Source of the DNA: Planctomycetaceae bacterium
GTDB taxonomy: Bacteria > Planctomycetota > Planctomycetia > Pirellulales > Pirellulaceae
DNA length: 8,252 bases
Direction of reading: 5' to 3'
NCBI GenBank assembly: GCA_003501565.1
Contig: DNPC01000596.1
Coordinates: 1 to 8,252 of the forward strand
The position numbers were made by a program, and so were the translations under genes. The notes beneath the pieces are model-generated. The model was not told the DNA's origin, did not search any database, and worked only from the letters and a program-made list of their open reading frames with translations. Position 1 is the stretch's first letter. Each line of letters begins with the position of its first letter. Below are positions 1 through 4,913 of the stretch, piece by piece.

Positions 1-30
1 GTCGCCGCCCGGTGCTTTTAGACGTTTCGC
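1..30 (+). other. Right end of a possible attC-like cassette site, cut by the window edge
   Basis: The stretch GCCGCCCGGTG (4-14), about nine bases, then GTTTCGC (24-30) has the layout of the right half (L' then R') of the better attC candidate at 2426-2451, where TGGTG precedes the GTCGATT box by a similar distance. The matching left arm would lie outside the window, so pairing cannot be tested. The R' box departs from the GTTRRRY consensus. It fits as the boundary before the cassette that carries the gene starting at 66, but this is a layout argument only. Confidence 0.3.
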
Positions 31-65
31 CTTAGGCTTCCCGCTTTGCAATCGAGGCTCTATTC

Positions 66-521
66 ATGTCGCTGGAAAAACCCCCAAGACTCTCATGGCT
101 TGCAATCTTCTTGTTTGCCCTCTTCCTTTCCTCGGTTGTCCGCGGCATTTCTACTGCCGTATCCCTGCCGGCTGACCACACAGTCACCGACATCGCCTTT
201 GCACTGCTACTCAGCGGCGACATCCCCATCATCATTTTCCTTTTGTGGGCGACTGCGATCGTAGTTTCTCGCCATCTCCGCAACCGAGAACCACTCGTGA
301 TTCAATCAGTTCGGCATCATGTGGAGACTCAAGCCCCATCGATAGCCATTCGTCGCATCCGGATTGTCGGTGATTCAACTGACGGCAAAGCCCAAGTCTT
401 GGTTCAACACAGCATCTCGCCACCGTCGTATTCGCTTTACGAAGTCGATCCGACGTCACAGACGGTCATACATCGTCAAGACTCCACGCAACTTCCGCCG
501 GACATCAAATTGACGGCATAA
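66..521 (+). CDS. Small two-helix membrane protein of unknown function (cassette gene)
   Basis: A 151-residue protein that I do not recognise. Two hydrophobic segments are visible: about residues 10-32 (from LSWLAIFLFALFL) and about 42-67 (containing IPIIIFLLWATAIVV). A polar domain of about 80 residues follows, with a beta-like look (IAIRRIRIVGDS, KAQVLVQHS), probably cytoplasmic if the basic RHLRNRE after the second helix stays inside. The ATG at 66 is supported by GAGG at 54-57, eight bases upstream. The TAA stop at 519-521 lies within the left end of the inverted repeat at 516-618, the compact gene-to-attC arrangement of an integron cassette. It is the longest convincing frame in its stretch. 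Function unknown; residence in the inner membrane is inferred. Confidence 0.7.
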   Translation: MSLEKPPRLSWLAIFLFALFLSSVVRGISTAVSLPADHTVTDIAFALLLSGDIPIIIFLLWATAIVVSRHLRNREPLVIQSVRHHVETQAPSIAIRRIRIVGDSTDGKAQVLVQHSISPPSYSLYEVDPTSQTVIHRQDSTQLPPDIKLTA

Positions 522-618
522 CGAAAAGTGCATTGGAGTTGCCGGTCGGCTAGAAACCGAAATCAACGTCACTGACGACAACCCAAACGTCACTGGCAGC
601 AACCAAGTGGTTTTATGC
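516..618 (+). other. attC-like site (candidate) after the first gene
   Basis: The outer arms GCATAA (516-521) and TTATGC (613-618) are perfect inverse copies. The left box extends to GCATAAC, close to the R'' consensus RYYYAAC. Inside, TTGG-AG-TTGC (533-542) pairs with GCAACCAA (599-606) and leaves A537 and G538 unpaired on the left arm. About 56 bases lie between the inner arms, and the total of about 100 bp is within the known attC range. The inner left arm carries GTGCA, as in the best candidate at 2369-2451. R' (GGTTTTATGC) is imperfect. The position directly at a stop codon fits a cassette. Confidence 0.5.
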
Positions 619-699
619 GTTTCTTTACGCAGTTCCTCCGGACGCATCCAGCCAACGTCTGGTAAGCTCCCGTTAGTTCATTTCCGCACCGATGCAACG

Positions 700-1137
700 A
701 TGAGCGCAAGTAACAATAAGCTGATGCTGACCTTCAAAATTATGAGGGTGATTGCCGTCGTCTGCTGGCTTAGCATCATTTGGGGAATTCGTGGACTCTC
801 GCAAGATCCCACTGTCGTTTGGGTTCTCGGTTTTGCCCCTGATTTCTTCGCTGCAGTTGCTCTCTTTTTTGACGCAATTGATCGTACAGCAAGATCGCGT
901 GGTTTTGAGGTGATTCAGGCCAGGAGCAACTGGCTTATTGTTTCTGTCGGCGTTTGCGCACAGTTGTTCGTCGGAGAGCTGTTGCAGGAATATGTTTTCT
1001 GGGGCAGTTTTGATTGGTGGGATGTCGCCGCGCACGTTGTCGGTGTGGGCGTTAGTTCGGCTATCATGGCCGTGTTGTTCTCTTACGCACCGAACGCGAC
1101 AAAAAATAGCACCCCGGACTGGGCAGTGCGTGGGTAG
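700..1137 (+). CDS. VanZ-like four-helix membrane protein (cassette gene)
   Basis: A 145-residue, strongly hydrophobic protein with four likely membrane segments at about residues 10-30, 38-57, 77-98 and 107-127. The third and fourth helices carry E93-L-L-Q96, then a short loop, then D105-W-W-D108 with H112 and G115 further on. This resembles the E-x-x-Q ... D-x-x-D ... G signature of VanZ-like membrane proteins. VanZ itself gives low-level teicoplanin resistance, but most VanZ-like members have no known role, so no resistance function is claimed. The start is uncertain: the frame is open back to GTG at 607, but that lies inside the attC-like repeat. ATG at 700 is chosen; ATG at 724 and 742 also keep all four helices, and no clear ribosome binding site decides between them. 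It probably makes up the second cassette. Confidence 0.65.
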   Translation: MSASNNKLMLTFKIMRVIAVVCWLSIIWGIRGLSQDPTVVWVLGFAPDFFAAVALFFDAIDRTARSRGFEVIQARSNWLIVSVGVCAQLFVGELLQEYVFWGSFDWWDVAAHVVGVGVSSAIMAVLFSYAPNATKNSTPDWAVRG

Positions 1138-1478
1138 CTCGTTGCGCATCGACGAATCTGCGCAGGTCGCCGTCACCTTGGCCTTCATATCCATGCAAAC
1201 ACTCGTGGATTCTCCGCCCGGAACACGCGAATTGCGGAAGTTTGCGTGAAAGAAGAAACATTACGAGCGATGGCAGAGGGCCAAAGCACCAAACCGTAGG
1301 AAGAAGTTCGTAAAACAGATCAGAACAATTGCTAATCCGCTTCCAACAGCAGCTTCAACCTGTGAGAATAAGCTGGCACAACACGTAAGACTAGGTCAGA
1401 TTGGGTTATTCCAACGTGCTTCACTGGTAAGAACAAGTTCTGTGACTAACCATTTCCATACACACGGAGTAAACCCTC
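1138..1478. other. Gene-free stretch with a weak attC-like repeat
   Basis: I see no convincing gene in these 341 bases on either strand; the frames present are arginine-, serine- and cysteine-rich and lack ribosome binding sites. The only structure of note is GCAAAC at 1195-1200 paired with GTTTGC at 1240-1245, with TCCGC (1213-1217) and GCGGA (1234-1238) inside it. That would be a 51-bp attC-like site, shorter than known attC sites and with lopsided spacers, so it is only a suggestion of the cassette boundary expected after the VanZ-like gene. Confidence 0.3.
1466..1469 (+). promoter_or_regulatory. Ribosome binding site for the 1479 start
   Basis: GGAG at 1466-1469 sits nine bases before the ATG at 1479. 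It supports that start even though the reading frame later appears broken. Confidence 0.5.
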
Positions 1479-1887
1479 ATGATATCTAGAGCCGTCGCAT
1501 CTCTTGGAATGCTCCGTCTTGTGCTGTCCGTTGCGATCGCGAACCCGCAAGACACAACGAATGGCGCCAGCGAGATTGAGGCAAGAATCACAGCTGCAAA
1601 GGAATGCAATACCTATGTACATTTCCGAAAAGGCAAGGACGCTCATTGCCTTTTTGATCCAGTCGTCAAAAATGCAATCCTCACTGGCCTTTCACAACCC
1701 CAAATCCGGCATCGTTCGACTTGGCGAAACCAATCTAATTGATGGCGACATCAAGGAGCTCAAGTTCGGAGGGGCCGCATTCTGCGTGATCTATAAGAAG
1801 CAACATCTTGTGTTCGTCAACATTGACACGGGTCAAACTGGCGTGGTTCCGCTTCGTGTGCGCAAAGAACAGCGCACAGACCATTGA
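1479..1887 (+). pseudogene. Probably frameshifted small gene of unknown function (cassette gene)
   Basis: Two overlapping frames each look coding over only part of their length. From the ATG at 1479, with a good ribosome binding site, the product begins MISRAVASLGMLRLVLSVAI, a possible weak signal or anchor segment, and continues plausibly to about 1670 before turning into arginine- and serine-rich sequence and stopping at 1742. The +1 frame is implausible at first but from about 1690 to its stop at 1887 reads like a folded beta-rich domain (GIVRLGETNLIDGD, then AFCVIYKKQHLVFVNIDTG). A single indel would join them into a protein of about 135 residues. Candidate runs are AAAA at 1628-1631, TTTTT at 1651-1655 and AAAAA at 1668-1672. 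A sequencing error, a true pseudogene or programmed slippage are all possible. The family is not recognised. Confidence 0.45.
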
Positions 1888-1962
1888 CATGCACCGAAAG
1901 ATCCGAACGGTTTGGCAATGGTGAGTCTTTTGCGTGTCCTCGGCCATGTCTGATGTTAGTCG
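1886..1962 (+). other. Degenerate attC-like site (candidate) after the third gene
   Basis: GACATG (1886-1891) pairs with CATGTC (1945-1950), and CCGA (1894-1897) pairs with TCGG (1940-1943). Two bases (C1892, A1893) face one on the other arm, so the left arm is again longer. The left arm contains ATGCACC, close to GTGCACC of the best candidate at 2369-2451. The right end has GTTAGTC (1955-1961), a near match to the R' consensus GTTRRRY. No good R'' box is present on the left, only ATTGAC. The TGA stop at 1885-1887 overlaps the repeat start. Confidence 0.4.
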
Positions 1963-1982
1963 CCAGACACTCTTGCTCTCGA

Positions 1983-1987
1983 AGGAG
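1983..1987 (+). promoter_or_regulatory. Strong ribosome binding site
   Basis: The stretch GAAGGAGGT around 1981-1989 is a near-perfect anti-16S match, with its AGGAGG core 12 bases or so before the ATG at 2000. It is the strongest Shine-Dalgarno sequence in the left third, and it serves the 22-codon ORF rather than the downstream membrane protein directly. Confidence 0.5.
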
Positions 1988-1999
1988 GTACGTTGCACC

Positions 2000-2068
2000 A
2001 TGCTCCCGACAAACCGGCTCCTTAAATCGAATGCCAACAATTCACGCCTACATGCTTATGTGAAATGA
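2000..2068 (+). CDS. 22-residue leader-type ORF, translationally coupled
   Basis: A very short frame beginning MLPTNRLLKSNA and ending HAYVK. It has the strong ribosome binding site at 1983-1987. Its TGA (2066-2068) overlaps the ATG (2065) of the next gene as ATGA, the standard geometry for termination-reinitiation coupling. The downstream gene has no good ribosome binding site of its own, so ribosomes that finish this ORF probably supply it. The peptide is polar and basic with no evident function. It could be a pure translation-delivery device, as described for short ORFs in some integron cassettes and attI sites. Confidence rests on the signal-plus-overlap, not on the peptide. Confidence 0.5.
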   Translation: MLPTNRLLKSNANNSRLHAYVK

Positions 2069-2370
2069 GTACTGCAACTAATGACCAGCCACGACGATCG
2101 CTCACGGATCGAAACGCACGTCTTACGGCACTCGCTTTTGTAGTCAGCGCATTCTGCGCGGCAATTCTCGCTATTGTCGCATGGGAAATTGCATTGCCAC
2201 AATTGCGCGTATTTGTGTTTGACCACACAGAATCAGGATCTGCAATTGCTTGGTATCATATTCTTGACTTCGCTCGCATCAGCTCTGTACTGTTTCTTGC
2301 GGTTACCGCCAGCCTGATCGCTTCTAGAACTGTTTCCTGCCACTCCTCAAACGACAACGACGGCGACTAA
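2065..2370 (+). CDS. Small two-helix membrane protein of unknown function (cassette gene)
   Basis: A 101-residue protein that I do not recognise. A basic, polar N-terminus (about 20 residues, several Arg) precedes a first helix at about residues 22-46 (ALAFVVSAFCAAILAIVAW). A loop of about 25 residues containing FDHTESGSAIAWYHILDF comes next, then a second helix at about 72-88 (ISSVLFLAVTASLIA), then a short acidic tail (NDNDGD). The positive-inside rule suggests both termini face the cytoplasm. The ATG at 2065 overlaps the stop of the preceding 22-codon ORF. The TAA at 2368-2370 overlaps the left arm of the best attC candidate, so this gene plus that site make the most complete cassette in the window. 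Confidence 0.65.
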   Translation: MSTATNDQPRRSLTDRNARLTALAFVVSAFCAAILAIVAWEIALPQLRVFVFDHTESGSAIAWYHILDFARISSVLFLAVTASLIASRTVSCHSSNDNDGD

Positions 2371-2451
2371 TCAAACGGTGCACCAGAACCGTGGCCTCGT
2401 CGTTTTTTGAGTTCAAATTTTCACTCCACGGTCTGGTGACCGCGGTCGATT
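2369..2451 (+). other. attC site (best candidate), cassette recombination site
   Basis: The left inner arm GGTGCACCAGAACCGTGG (2377-2394) pairs with CCACGGTCTGGTGACC (2426-2441): six pairs, an unpaired A (2387 or 2388), seven pairs, unpaired G2380, then three to four pairs. Outer boxes AATCAAAC (2369-2376) and GGTCGATT (about 2444-2451) pair with two mismatches. The loop is 31 bases and the total is 83 bp. Two extrahelical bases on the left (L'') arm is the known hallmark by which integron integrases recognise the folded single strand, and it orients the site with its gene upstream on the plus strand, as found here. R'' (ATCAAAC) fits RYYYAAC with one mismatch; R' is degenerate. An ordinary terminator is less likely because there is no T tract after the stem. 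Confidence 0.65.
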
Positions 2452-2620
2452 CTCCAGACCCTTCGGCCAACGTCTGAAAAGTAGGAAGAATCGAAGCCAA
2501 GCACTTGCGATCGGCAGAAGCAAACAACGCAAAAGTGATAAGTGACAAAACAAGTGACAATGTTGCCAACATGGGACCAACTTGTTTACAATGTCAGTGC
2601 AACTTACACAGCGCGTAAGT

Positions 2621-2635
2621 CATTGGTGACCAATG
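2621..2635. repeat. Perfect 15-bp palindrome near the truncated tRNA
   Basis: CATTGGTGACCAATG is a perfect 7-1-7 inverted repeat. It extends through AAGT on the left and ACTT on the right (2617-2639) if one T is bulged. It sits about 45 bases before the tRNA remnant, so it may be a protein binding site of the integration apparatus. There is no T tract, so a terminator is unlikely. Confidence 0.4.
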
Positions 2636-2676
2636 TACTTGCAACGCTTGTTGGGCGTAAACGCGATGTCACCGGT

Positions 2677-2735
2677 GCAGGTTCAGGTCCTAGTGTCCCC
2701 TAAAGGACGTGGAGGTTCAAATCCTCTCATCCGCA
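2677..2735 (+). tRNA. 3' part of a tRNA-Leu(CAG) gene, truncated; integration site remnant
   Basis: From 2679 the sequence matches the 3' two-thirds of a class II tRNA. The anticodon loop TTCAGGT (2682-2688) carries CAG at 2684-2686. Next come the 3' anticodon strand CCTAG (2689-2693), a long variable arm with GTCC/GGAC stem (2695-2708), a T arm GGAGG-TTCAAAT-CCTCT (2711-2727), the acceptor 3' strand CATCCGC (2728-2734) and discriminator A2735. No CCA is encoded. The 5' half is missing: the bases before the loop pair only at three positions (AGG/CCT), and no D arm or GCGGATG acceptor strand is found upstream. The gene cannot give a working tRNA here. Such 3' remnants are left when an element integrates into a tRNA gene, and the intact copy should lie elsewhere. 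Confidence 0.8.
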
Positions 2736-2799
2736 CTGGTTTTTCTTGGGTCAAACGCACTTTTGCATCTCGACCAAACCCCTGCCAAAATGGCCACAT

Positions 2800-2827
2800 T
2801 GGGATTTTGGGGACAAAATTGGGACAG
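2800..2827 (+). repeat. Left copy of a 28-bp direct repeat flanking the integrase
   Basis: The repeat begins TGGGATTTTGGGGACAAAAT and ends GGGACAG. It matches the copy at 4700-4727 at 27 of 28 positions and lies exactly 1900 bp from it. It contains two GGGACA units about ten bases apart, which suggests protein contacts on one helix face, for example integrase arm-type sites. The upstream CCAAAAT (2785-2791) forms an inverted repeat with ATTTTGG (2804-2810) inside this copy. Confidence 0.75.
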
Positions 2828-2862
2828 CACTGAGCTTGCATTGGATTTTGAATCGCTGGTCC

Positions 2863-2883
2863 TTTCCGTAACCCTTACGGAAA
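2863..2883 (+). promoter_or_regulatory. Perfect 9-bp hairpin in the integrase leader
   Basis: TTTCCGTAA (2863-2871), loop CCC, then TTACGGAAA (2875-2883) form an uninterrupted stem that ends nine bases before the integrase ATG. The only Shine-Dalgarno-like bases, GGA at 2879-2881, are inside the right arm and would be hidden when the RNA folds. It could hold integrase translation low, or act as a dyad operator for a repressor or excisionase. No T tract follows, so it is not a terminator. Confidence 0.6.
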
Positions 2884-2892
2884 ATGTGATTC

Positions 2893-4113
2893 ATGGAATC
2901 CCTAGAACTCAGAAACGGTACCTACCGCATTGTCTTTCGCTTCGGCGGTCAGAAATTCGCCCGGTCTCTAAAGACCAACCAAGTAAGTGCAGCCAACCTT
3001 GCCTTGGCTCGACTCGAAGACAACCTTCGACGAGTTGAAATCGGCACGCTCGTGCTTGAGCCGGGCGCTGATATCCCGACCACGCTACTTACTTCTGGCG
3101 TTCTCAAACAGAAGACCAAGCTCGACAAGTCACCGCTCTTCGGCGAGCTGCTCGATCTCTACATGAAGAGTATTCCAGAGACAGCCATCGAGACTTCGAC
3201 CTGGAAGATGCTCCACACCCACATGGCACACCTGAAGCGCTTACTCGGCGTTCGAACTCGGCCCTCGAGCTTCTCATTGGAGCATCTTCAAGGCTACGTT
3301 AATGCCCGCAGCCAAGAGAAGGGACTCCGGGGCAAGCCGCATAGCCCAACGACGATAAAGAAAGAACTCGCAACGCTGACAACAGTTTGGAGCTGGGCTC
3401 AGGAGTCAGGCTTTGTCAAAACTCAACTACCTCGCAAATCTCGGCTTCGCTACGGCAAGATCGATGAAAAGCCACCGTTTAAAACTTGGGCCGAGATTGA
3501 GAGGACCGTTGAGAGGGGAGGCCTCAGCGACGAAGAGGCAAAGGACTACTGGGATTGTGTTTATCTCAATCGGGATGAGGTTCGAGAGTTCCTAGCTGAT
3601 GTCAAAGCAATGAACCGACCTGGATTTATCTACCCGATGCTTGCCATGGCAGCTTATACAGGTGCTCGGCGTAGCGAGATGCTTCGCTCACAGATTCAAG
3701 ATATCGATGTTGAAAGTGGGCAAATCGTTTTGCGGGAGAAGAAACGCGTTCGTGGTCAGCGCTCAACGCGTTGTGTCCCGATCTCACCGCAGCTCGAGTC
3801 CATTCTGCTCGAGTGGTTTGAGAAACGTCCGGCAGGAAGATACACCTTCAGCTGCACCGGCAGCGAACTTACCTTTGATCAGGGTAGTTGCTACTTCAGT
3901 CGCACAGTGGCAAAGTCAAAATGGCGAGTGCTACGCGGCTGGCACGTTCTAAGGCATAGCTTTATTGGTAATTGTGCGTCAGCTGGAGTCGATCAGCGGA
4001 TGATAGACGATTGGGTTGGCCATCAGACCGATGCTATGCGGAGGCGTTATCGACATCTGTTCCCGAATCGTCAAAGGTATGCACTTTTTGCTGTGTTTGC
4101 GCCTGAATCCTGA
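2893..4113 (+). CDS. Tyrosine recombinase (phage-type integrase)
   Basis: A 406-residue site-specific recombinase that joins and excises DNA at an att site through a covalent 3'-phosphotyrosine intermediate. Residues 1-55 look like an N-terminal beta-rich arm-binding domain (YRIVFRFGGQKFARSL). Residues 82-175 form the helical core-binding domain. Residues 190-235 form a linker (PPFKTWAEIER, RGGLSDEEA) of a kind I associate with planctomycete integrases. The catalytic domain follows, with R259 in TGARRSE, K283/K284 in the beta hairpin, H351-V-L-R354, H377 in WVGHQT and nucleophile Y386. All six catalytic positions are present, so the enzyme looks intact. A stop codon lies in frame two codons before the ATG at 2893, fixing the start there or later. 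The gene begins 158 bases after the tRNA-Leu remnant and lies between the 28-bp direct repeats. It lacks the extra helix of integron integrases and is longer, so it is not IntI. Confidence 0.93.
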   Translation: MESLELRNGTYRIVFRFGGQKFARSLKTNQVSAANLALARLEDNLRRVEIGTLVLEPGADIPTTLLTSGVLKQKTKLDKSPLFGELLDLYMKSIPETAIETSTWKMLHTHMAHLKRLLGVRTRPSSFSLEHLQGYVNARSQEKGLRGKPHSPTTIKKELATLTTVWSWAQESGFVKTQLPRKSRLRYGKIDEKPPFKTWAEIERTVERGGLSDEEAKDYWDCVYLNRDEVREFLADVKAMNRPGFIYPMLAMAAYTGARRSEMLRSQIQDIDVESGQIVLREKKRVRGQRSTRCVPISPQLESILLEWFEKRPAGRYTFSCTGSELTFDQGSCYFSRTVAKSKWRVLRGWHVLRHSFIGNCASAGVDQRMIDDWVGHQTDAMRRRYRHLFPNRQRYALFAVFAPES

Positions 4114-4123
4114 TCTTCAGCAT

Positions 4124-4144
4124 GCATGTCAGGTGCCGACATGC
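4124..4144 (+). other. 7-bp stem-loop just after the integrase
   Basis: GCATGTC (4124-4130) and GACATGC (4138-4144) pair perfectly around a 7-base loop, ten bases after the integrase stop. No T run follows (TCCATGGTTTG), so intrinsic termination is doubtful. It could be an mRNA 3'-end stabiliser or a DNA binding site. Confidence 0.4.
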
Positions 4145-4699
4145 TCCATGGTTTGATAGATCGGATGCGGATAGAACTAGTTTTCCGCGTTGAAGTTTCA
4201 TACCCTACTCGTCCAGCAAAAAGAGAATCATTATAGGCTAGCAATCGCTCGGGCACGTTGGGTCACGTGTACTCAGCAAATGCATACCACCCCTCTCGTC
4301 TTCGAAAGGAAGAAGCTCGCCCAAGTGGAAGTGACCTAAAACGAATCAGTGTCTTGCCGCAGCTTTAGTCACGGGCTCTGAATTCCCAACCTGAAGTTCA
4401 TGGTATTACTAACAGTAGCCGGTTGCGTAGAAGTGCCATTGGTTGCCGCGGCTGCTCTCTTGCGTGCGACCGCCTCGACGGTAGCTGACTGAGTAAACAG
4501 GGTGGCCCATTGTTAACGACGGAAATTGCGGAAAAGGTTTTCTGTATACGAGCGAAACTCTCTACTATGACCAAAGCTGATTCATGTCGACCAACGGCTT
4601 GTAGGTGGCGTTGTTCCGAACGGCTAACATCGGAGCTCAATCCGCCATCTTGTCTCACAGATTCGATGCTCAGCGCACGAAGGCGAAGATCCTAATGGG

Positions 4700-4727
4700 T
4701 GGGATTTTGGGGACAAAATGGGGACAG
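4700..4727 (+). repeat. Right copy of the 28-bp direct repeat flanking the integrase
   Basis: It is the same sequence and orientation as 2800-2827, differing only at 4720 (G for T at 2820). The flanks on both sides are unrelated to those of the left copy, so the similarity ends sharply, as expected for an att or arm-type site rather than a large duplication. Confidence 0.75.
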
Positions 4728-4815
4728 AATTGGCAATTTGGGCCCAATGTGGATCAAATTTCAGTCGCGCAATAGAATTCGGCGTTTCATCCATTTGGAA
4801 AGGTACCTCATTACA

Positions 4816-4898
4816 AATCCAACGTTTGCCCAACTCTAGTGCAACGTAGCGTTAACCGCTTCAGGTCCTAATGCAACGCTAATCCAACGTATGTCCAA
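4816..4898 (+). repeat. Two-copy short direct repeat around the core-like site
   Basis: The 18-base stretch AATCCAACGTTTGCCCAA (4816-4833) recurs at 4881-4898 with two changes, 65 bases apart. The TGCAACG motif also occurs twice between them (4840-4846 and 4872-4878). The copies bracket the inverted repeat at 4847-4881. Confidence 0.5.
4847..4881. other. Inverted repeat centred on a copy of the tRNA-Leu anticodon-arm sequence
   Basis: TAGCGTT (4847-4853) and AACGCTA (4875-4881) are perfect inverse copies. The segment TTCAGGTCCTA (4860-4870) between them is identical to 2682-2692 in the tRNA-Leu remnant, that is, the full anticodon loop plus four stem bases. The repeat centre (4864) almost coincides with the 7-base TTCAGGT (centre 4863). 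Tyrosine recombinases that use tRNA genes often cross over in the anticodon loop, so this may be a core-type or secondary att site. The rest of the tRNA is absent here. Confidence 0.4.
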
Positions 4899-4913
4899 TG
4901 TTGGTGTTTTTTT
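4884..4913 (+). terminator. Weak possible rho-independent terminator, plus strand
   Basis: CCAAC (4884-4888) pairs with GTTGG (4900-4904) over an 11-base loop, and seven T residues follow at 4907-4913. The stem is short and A/T-containing, so efficiency would be low. It could end transcripts leaving the integrase region before they run antisense into the sigma factor gene. Confidence 0.25.

Noticed and set aside
2324..2572. Minus-strand 82-residue frame beginning with a signal-peptide-like stretch (MLATLSLVLSLITFALFASA)
   Set aside because: The N-terminus is attractive, but there is no ribosome binding site. The second half is arginine-rich, crosses the best attC candidate and runs into the neighbouring plus-strand gene, so it is more likely chance. 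The hydrophobic stretch partly comes from AAGTGAC-like repeats.
2662..2681. Possible decayed 5' half of the tRNA (GCGATGT near 2663, similar to GCGGATGT)
   Set aside because: Only about 20 bases separate it from the anticodon stem, too few for a D arm, and the similarity is seven bases with a gap; chance is a sufficient explanation.
2633..2833. Plus-strand 66-residue frame across the tRNA remnant
   Set aside because: It reads through structural tRNA sequence and the direct repeat; composition is not protein-like.
2893..4113. Reading the recombinase as the integron integrase IntI
   Set aside because: It is 406 residues rather than about 320-340, lies on the wrong side and in the same direction as the array, has a planctomycete phage-type linker and shows no IntI-specific extra helix; it sits by a tRNA remnant instead.
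4281..4340. Short plus-strand frame (19 residues, MHTTPLVFERKKL) in the gene-poor stretch
   Set aside because: No ribosome binding site, no family resemblance and too short to support.
4398..4658. Minus-strand 86-residue frame after the integrase
   Set aside because: Ser/Arg-rich shadow-like composition, no start signal and overlapped by other equally poor frames.
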